Assembly (NCBI GenBank): GCA_030646715.1 | Contig: JAUSLJ010000006.1 | Span: 1-64,000 of the forward strand | Origin: Agitococcus sp. | Lineage (GTDB): Bacteria > Pseudomonadota > Gammaproteobacteria > Pseudomonadales > Moraxellaceae | Length of the DNA: 64,000 nucleotides | Direction: 5' to 3' | In this document: positions 60,301 through 64,000 of the stretch, piece by piece | How positions within the stretch are numbered: the first letter of the stretch is position 1 | How the letters are laid out: each line of letters starts with the position of its first letter | Made by a program: the position numbers and the translations under genes | The notes under the pieces: model-generated | What the model was told of the DNA's origin: nothing | Databases searched by the model: none | What the model saw: only the letters and a program-made list of their open reading frames with translations

Positions 60301-60579
60301 CTAGCTAGTGTAGCTACCTGAAAAAGAGTCCGAGGGCACGTTCTTTAATGCCGTCCATACCGCGGTCTTCCCATACCCCAGAATACTCGCGATACTGCGC
60401 AAGCTCTCCCCTTCTTGACGAAGGACCACTGCTTTCGCACAGGCTGATTTAGTTAAACGACGAGCATCTAATTCCAAGGTGAAAGTTCGTTTGCACTCAA
60501 AGCAATACAGCCGCTGTGTCCCTTTAAGGGACCTACCGTTTTTCTTAATATGTGCACTTCCACAGTTGCGACATTGCAT
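60301..60579 (-). mobile_element. IS1 InsA-like zinc-ribbon/HTH protein, stand-alone
   Basis: 92 residues. CRNCGSAHIKKNGRS then CFECKRTFTLE is a zinc ribbon, followed by a helix-turn-helix (SLRSIASILGYGKTAVWTALK). This is the N-terminal layout of IS1-type InsA transposase. No InsB DDE partner or terminal repeats are visible. It could be a domesticated regulator or an IS remnant. Confidence 0.6.
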
Positions 60580-60924
60580 TGAAACCTCACTTAGTCAATG
60601 TATTGTGTAGCAACGAATTTAATCTGTGGCGACCCTCTCTCCTCGTATCCGGGGGCATCGACAGCGCATGGCCAGACCGGCCCCAATATAAAATACGAAC
60701 ATATACTTGTTACATGAGGCGTCAGACTTGGGTTCCTTCTACTATGTACTTTCAAATCGCTCTTCCCACCCGGTCACTTTCCTCATTCTATTTCGCTGCT
60801 CACGCGGTTCCGCTGCACCACTCTAACCAAAATTCGTGCAATGCTTTAAACAGTATTGCCCGTATTTAGCATTCAATACTTCATTTTGTCACCCAGCGAA
60901 ACTGTTACCTAAAAGGATAGCGTT
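60580..60924. other. Gap without a supported gene
   Basis: One plus-strand frame is open but has no ribosome site and an unnatural Ser/His/Cys-rich composition. The AAAGGATAG before 60925 serves the next gene. I see nothing else. Confidence 0.45.
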
Positions 60925-63006
60925 ATGTCCCAGCTTGTTCTCATTTCAAATAACTACCTGAGCGTTCCTGACGCAAGAGATGTTAATGAAGTCCCTGCCT
61001 CCCTTGCAGAAGTAGGAACTGTCCTAAGTAACATGGCGTACTATGGCTATGCTCCCTCATTCGCCGCTTTGGCAGCGATTCAACAGTTGAGCCAGACTAC
61101 GTTAGCCCATTTCTGGACCTCCGTCGAACCCACTTTTTCGCAACTCAGCGCTGCGGACAGGGAGATGAGCCTGTTTGTGGTGTACAAAAATTTCCCGGCA
61201 GAAGTACTTAGCCTAAAACAAGGTGAATACTGGACCGCTCAAATTCTAATGTATCTGGGTGCCCCCGCTTCTTTGCTTACCCAACCAGAAGCCCAACGCC
61301 CGGCCCTCGTACAGCCAGGCTCAGCTTCACCAACACTGCACCCTTCGTTGACGTTAAAAAAACTGGAGTTAGCCGAACCCACGACGTTGGATAGCCTGTA
61401 CCAGATGCTACGTGAAAAAAGCGTGCGTTGGACTCCTACACAACGAACCCACATCGGGTTTATCCACTATGCCTTAGGGCTTCCTCCGGCCAATATTGAG
61501 CACTTTCGCTTTAAAGAAAACGGGATTGCACTACTTGTTGATACCTGGTCCGCCACGCACCATCCCGTATTAAAAAATGCAACCGATGTCTTGCGTTTGG
61601 CTGCCGGCCTGTCAGGGGGAGACCTTTCGTTAAGAGATGTTGTGGTGTTTCGCAGCTTTAAACGCTGGGAGCGTAAGCTATTGCTCTCGATACTGGAGAA
61701 GGCACCGAATCTCAACGAGGACTTTGCAGCGCGTGCGCAAGCTTGGAAAAAATTGTTAAGCAAGCTGCACCCCGGCGACTATGCGTTTGTCCGAGTATCC
61801 ACCGCATATGATGCTCTATACAACAACAAGTTAACTTCTTTCCATCAAACGGTAGAACAAGCCTTGTCTATCGGTGACATATCCGTTTTAGATACGTTGG
61901 CAACCCGACCTGGCGAGTTTGTTCGCCGGTTACATCAACTGTATGCCTTGTTCGGAGAGTCGGTTGTACAAAAGTTTAGACCGGTAACCCGCAAATTAAG
62001 CGCAATACAATTGCTCAAGCTACAAAGCTATTTGCGGACAATTAACAGCAGACAAACACTGATGTATCCTCCAAATGGGAACTGGTCTCGTGTGCAAATT
62101 GCGGCCAACAATAAAGTGATTATTCCCCTCGGTGTATTGACGATATTGTTACGGGATATCGGTGAGTCACTACTGGCCTTGATTCCGCCGTTATATCCTG
62201 AAGGGGTTGCATTACCCCCGGAGGCACGGAATATTAAGCTGCAGACCAATGACCAAGAGCTGGCGCCCTACGGTAGAGGCACCGTGTTCGCTATCCCCGA
62301 GGACGTCCGCTTCATTCGTACCGCAAGTTACTGGGAACAGCCAGGCCAAACAGTGTGGTTTGATAATGGCTGGAATTTTTTCAACAGTAAATGGGAAGCG
62401 CTTTCCTCCATGTGCTGGAATGCACCGGGCCTACTCGCAGAGAAAGACGGCCAACTAATCCATGCCGAAGGGGCCCAGAACGTTGCTGCTGTCTTTTCAG
62501 GGGACCCGGTCAATAGCGATGAATTGCATGGTCGCGCCTGTCAATTAATTGACCTGTACCTCGAACCCCTACAAAAAGCAGGCGTACGTTATGCCGTCTG
62601 GAATATTCTCAGTTACTCCCGAGTGCCCTTTGATTCGGTGCCCGAAGTGTTAGCGACGCTTCAGTGGGGGGAGAACCCTGAGGTAGGTGCCCTCTATGAG
62701 CCAGCGCGCGCACAAATGGTGTTCCCTTTAAAGGGGAAAAACTTAACGAAGTATGTGGCAATGATTGACGTCCAAGCACGAAAACTAGTATATTTAGACG
62801 CTAACTTTCCTGGGGACGTGTCCTCCGCAATTTCCAATTCGGAACGGCTATCCCTTTTGATGCCCGCCTATTTGGAATATCTTCGTGCCTTGCCAACAGT
62901 TACCGACTATTTTGCCTCTGTCGCGGTAGGCCCTCAGGTCATTACTAAAGAAGCGTGCTTTACCGGCGTAGGCCTCAACCTAGGGGCTACCTCTCCGGCT
63001 ACGTGA
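60925..63006 (+). CDS. Long Ter-associated-like protein
   Basis: 693 residues. A helical N-terminal half has MSLFVVYKNFPAEVLSL and later ATRPGEFVRRLHQLYALFG, which recalls the RPGE-RRLD motif of long Ter-associated proteins (MXAN_6230/SCO0854 type). Residues about 450-660 are a beta-rich domain (YLEPLQKAGVRYAVWNILSYS, KYVAMIDVQARKLVYLDANF) that could be a divergent TerD fold; this is tentative. AAAGGA precedes the ATG. It is about 7 kb from the TerY-P triad. Confidence 0.6.
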   Translation: MSQLVLISNNYLSVPDARDVNEVPASLAEVGTVLSNMAYYGYAPSFAALAAIQQLSQTTLAHFWTSVEPTFSQLSAADREMSLFVVYKNFPAEVLSLKQGEYWTAQILMYLGAPASLLTQPEAQRPALVQPGSASPTLHPSLTLKKLELAEPTTLDSLYQMLREKSVRWTPTQRTHIGFIHYALGLPPANIEHFRFKENGIALLVDTWSATHHPVLKNATDVLRLAAGLSGGDLSLRDVVVFRSFKRWERKLLLSILEKAPNLNEDFAARAQAWKKLLSKLHPGDYAFVRVSTAYDALYNNKLTSFHQTVEQALSIGDISVLDTLATRPGEFVRRLHQLYALFGESVVQKFRPVTRKLSAIQLLKLQSYLRTINSRQTLMYPPNGNWSRVQIAANNKVIIPLGVLTILLRDIGESLLALIPPLYPEGVALPPEARNIKLQTNDQELAPYGRGTVFAIPEDVRFIRTASYWEQPGQTVWFDNGWNFFNSKWEALSSMCWNAPGLLAEKDGQLIHAEGAQNVAAVFSGDPVNSDELHGRACQLIDLYLEPLQKAGVRYAVWNILSYSRVPFDSVPEVLATLQWGENPEVGALYEPARAQMVFPLKGKNLTKYVAMIDVQARKLVYLDANFPGDVSSAISNSERLSLLMPAYLEYLRALPTVTDYFASVAVGPQVITKEACFTGVGLNLGATSPAT

Positions 63007-63043
63007 CATTCTCCTCGTCTTTCACGAAAGCGTCCGTAAAATT

Positions 63044-63072
63044 AAAAGGCTCCAAATTGGAGCCTTTTTTTG
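63044..63072. terminator. Bidirectional hairpin terminator
   Basis: GGCTCCAA/TTGGAGCC with A- and T-runs, between convergent genes. Confidence 0.9.
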
Positions 63073-63088
63073 AAAATATAGAGCCACC

Positions 63089-63562
63089 CTAAAAATGAAC
63101 AGCGGCGTGTCCTTCAAACACAAGAAAACCTTGCTGTACTGCCCAAAGTGATACGCCCGCCACATCGCCATCATAATGTGCAGGGGAAAGGGTCACTGTA
63201 ATACGTAGGGCATCGGCAAAAAATACCACATCTGCTTGCAATTTAGTCCGGGGATTGTGTATCACCAAGCGACGAACCTGTACTGTTCGGCGCGGAAATA
63301 AAGAGGACCGCATAACTCGGGCGTTACGAGACTGCTGAGCGACGCACTCGTCCTCTAGTACTTGCGCCACAATCGCCTTACTTTCATCGTAAGCAATACG
63401 CGCTTTTAATAATTCAGCGAGCATGCCCCCTTCAAAGGTCCCCAAGCTCACGTGCGCGTCTCGCTTTGCTATGCATGATTGATAGCTAAGTTTAGTCGAA
63501 GCCTCCGCATCTAAGGCAGCTTGGTAGGACGCTGAGCGCGATATCGTTTGTTGGTCTTCCAT
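63089..63562 (-). CDS. Hypothetical protein
   Basis: 157 residues, helical N-terminal half (ASYQAALDAEASTKLSYQS) and beta-rich C-terminal half (VVFFADALRITVTLSPAHYD). AGGAGA precedes the ATG. No family recognised. Confidence 0.6.
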   Translation of the reverse strand: MEDQQTISRSASYQAALDAEASTKLSYQSCIAKRDAHVSLGTFEGGMLAELLKARIAYDESKAIVAQVLEDECVAQQSRNARVMRSSLFPRRTVQVRRLVIHNPRTKLQADVVFFADALRITVTLSPAHYDGDVAGVSLWAVQQGFLVFEGHAAVHF

Positions 63563-63626
63563 AAAATATTTCTCCTGTTTTGCTTAAAGGTGTCTACAGA
63601 GTGTAGGCACCTTAGTGGCTTTTAGC

Positions 63627-63893
63627 TTATCCAGGAGGTTTAGTCGCAAAAACCAGAGCCCAGCCCATCAGCCCGACCAAGACGACAGTCAACCCAACTG
63701 TGGCACGCTTAGTTTGTGCCGGCGTGGCCTCTAGCGTTGGATACCAACGTGCTAGTGCAAACAGGCTCACATTTAGAACAGTCAAATACAGAACGGTCAT
63801 CACGCTCAACATCAGTAGCCCTGTTGGCTCCCACATAAAAATGACGAAAAGACAGAAGAGGGCCGCGATGATAATGGAGATAATTTTTTTCAT
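63627..63893 (-). CDS. Small membrane protein
   Basis: 88 residues with three hydrophobic segments (IISIIIAALFCLFVIFMW, LLMLSVMTVLYLTVLNVSLF, VGLTVVLVGLMGWALVF). No family recognised. After 63893 to the window end I see no gene. Confidence 0.6.
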   Translation of the reverse strand: MKKIISIIIAALFCLFVIFMWEPTGLLMLSVMTVLYLTVLNVSLFALARWYPTLEATPAQTKRATVGLTVVLVGLMGWALVFATKPPG

Positions 63894-64000
63894 GTTGAAA
63901 GAAGAGTTAACAGCTTATTGCGAAACGAGCGAAACGTTAGGGATGCCAAAGTGGAAGATGCTCAGCGTTTTATGCTACAACATGTGTAGCTACGTCACAA

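Noticed and set aside
60552-60869. Plus-strand frame of 105 codons before the Ter-like gene
   Set aside because: It starts inside the InsA-like gene on the other strand, lacks a ribosome site and has a Ser/His/Cys-rich composition.
1-64000. CRISPR array, tRNA or rRNA genes
   Set aside because: I saw no regularly spaced repeats with spacers, no tRNA-like cloverleaf with CCA end and no rRNA segments.

Overview
The window comes from a Gram-negative proteobacterium, most likely beta- or gammaproteobacterial. The support is Sec signal peptides, an RTX/type I secretion substrate, a TonB-C protein, a type IV pilin-like protein, a fused lysophospholipid transporter/acyltransferase and sigma70-type promoters. 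I see no rRNA, tRNA, ribosomal, replication, partition or conjugation gene. The many small unrecognised genes, most with their own terminator, suggest a large plasmid, secondary replicon or accessory island; this is inference.

Layout. 0-3.8 kb: minus-strand operon of two duplicated secreted proteins and a large RTX protein with an NlpC/P60-like head, cut by the window start. 4-7 kb: deoxyribosyltransferase-like protein with an unknown partner, then SRPBCC and SIMPL proteins. 7-17.4 kb: mainly single-gene units, including three of four proteins that share an N-terminal module (7.1, 9.7, 13.7 and 36.8 kb), a TonB-like protein, a HAD-like protein, a ParB/DGQHR-like protein and a GIY-YIG-like protein. 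17.7-19.4 kb: SDR-DoxX and DUF2269 membrane pair. 19.4-31 kb: small unknown genes plus a pilin-like protein, a SpoT-like HD hydrolase, a nucleotidyltransferase pair and a ceramidase-like membrane protein. 30.9-35.2 kb: about fourteen tiny minus-strand genes in at least two transcription units. 35.7-36.15 kb: candidate structured non-coding RNA. 36.3-42.5 kb: fourth module protein, membrane diguanylate cyclase and a cluster of small plus-strand genes. 42.5-48 kb: candidate sRNA, orphan C5 DNA methyltransferase, LplT-PlsC fusion and FKBP isomerase. 48-56.6 kb: the most coherent system, described below. 56.6-64 kb: GNAT acetyltransferase, VAO-type flavoenzyme, an InsA-like zinc-ribbon remnant, a long Ter-like protein and a few small proteins.

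The 50-56.6 kb system: a nicotinamidase-like hydrolase, a vWA protein, a PP2C phosphatase, a protein kinase with a probable beta-propeller tail and three small unknown proteins lie head to tail. A NrtR-like Nudix/winged-helix regulator is divergent. Between them lies a perfect inverted repeat that covers the -35 box of the operon, and a degenerate copy. The vWA/PP2C/kinase trio matches the TerY-P triad of tellurite/stress (Ter) systems, and the long protein at 61-63 kb may belong to the same network. A NAD-responsive switch over a phosphorylation triad is the main hypothesis from this window.

Other notable signals are a promoter element GTATC-N5-GATAC at four sites, the ncRNA at 35.7 kb, and the shared N-terminal module. 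Functional names rest on motif recognition by eye; no database search was run.
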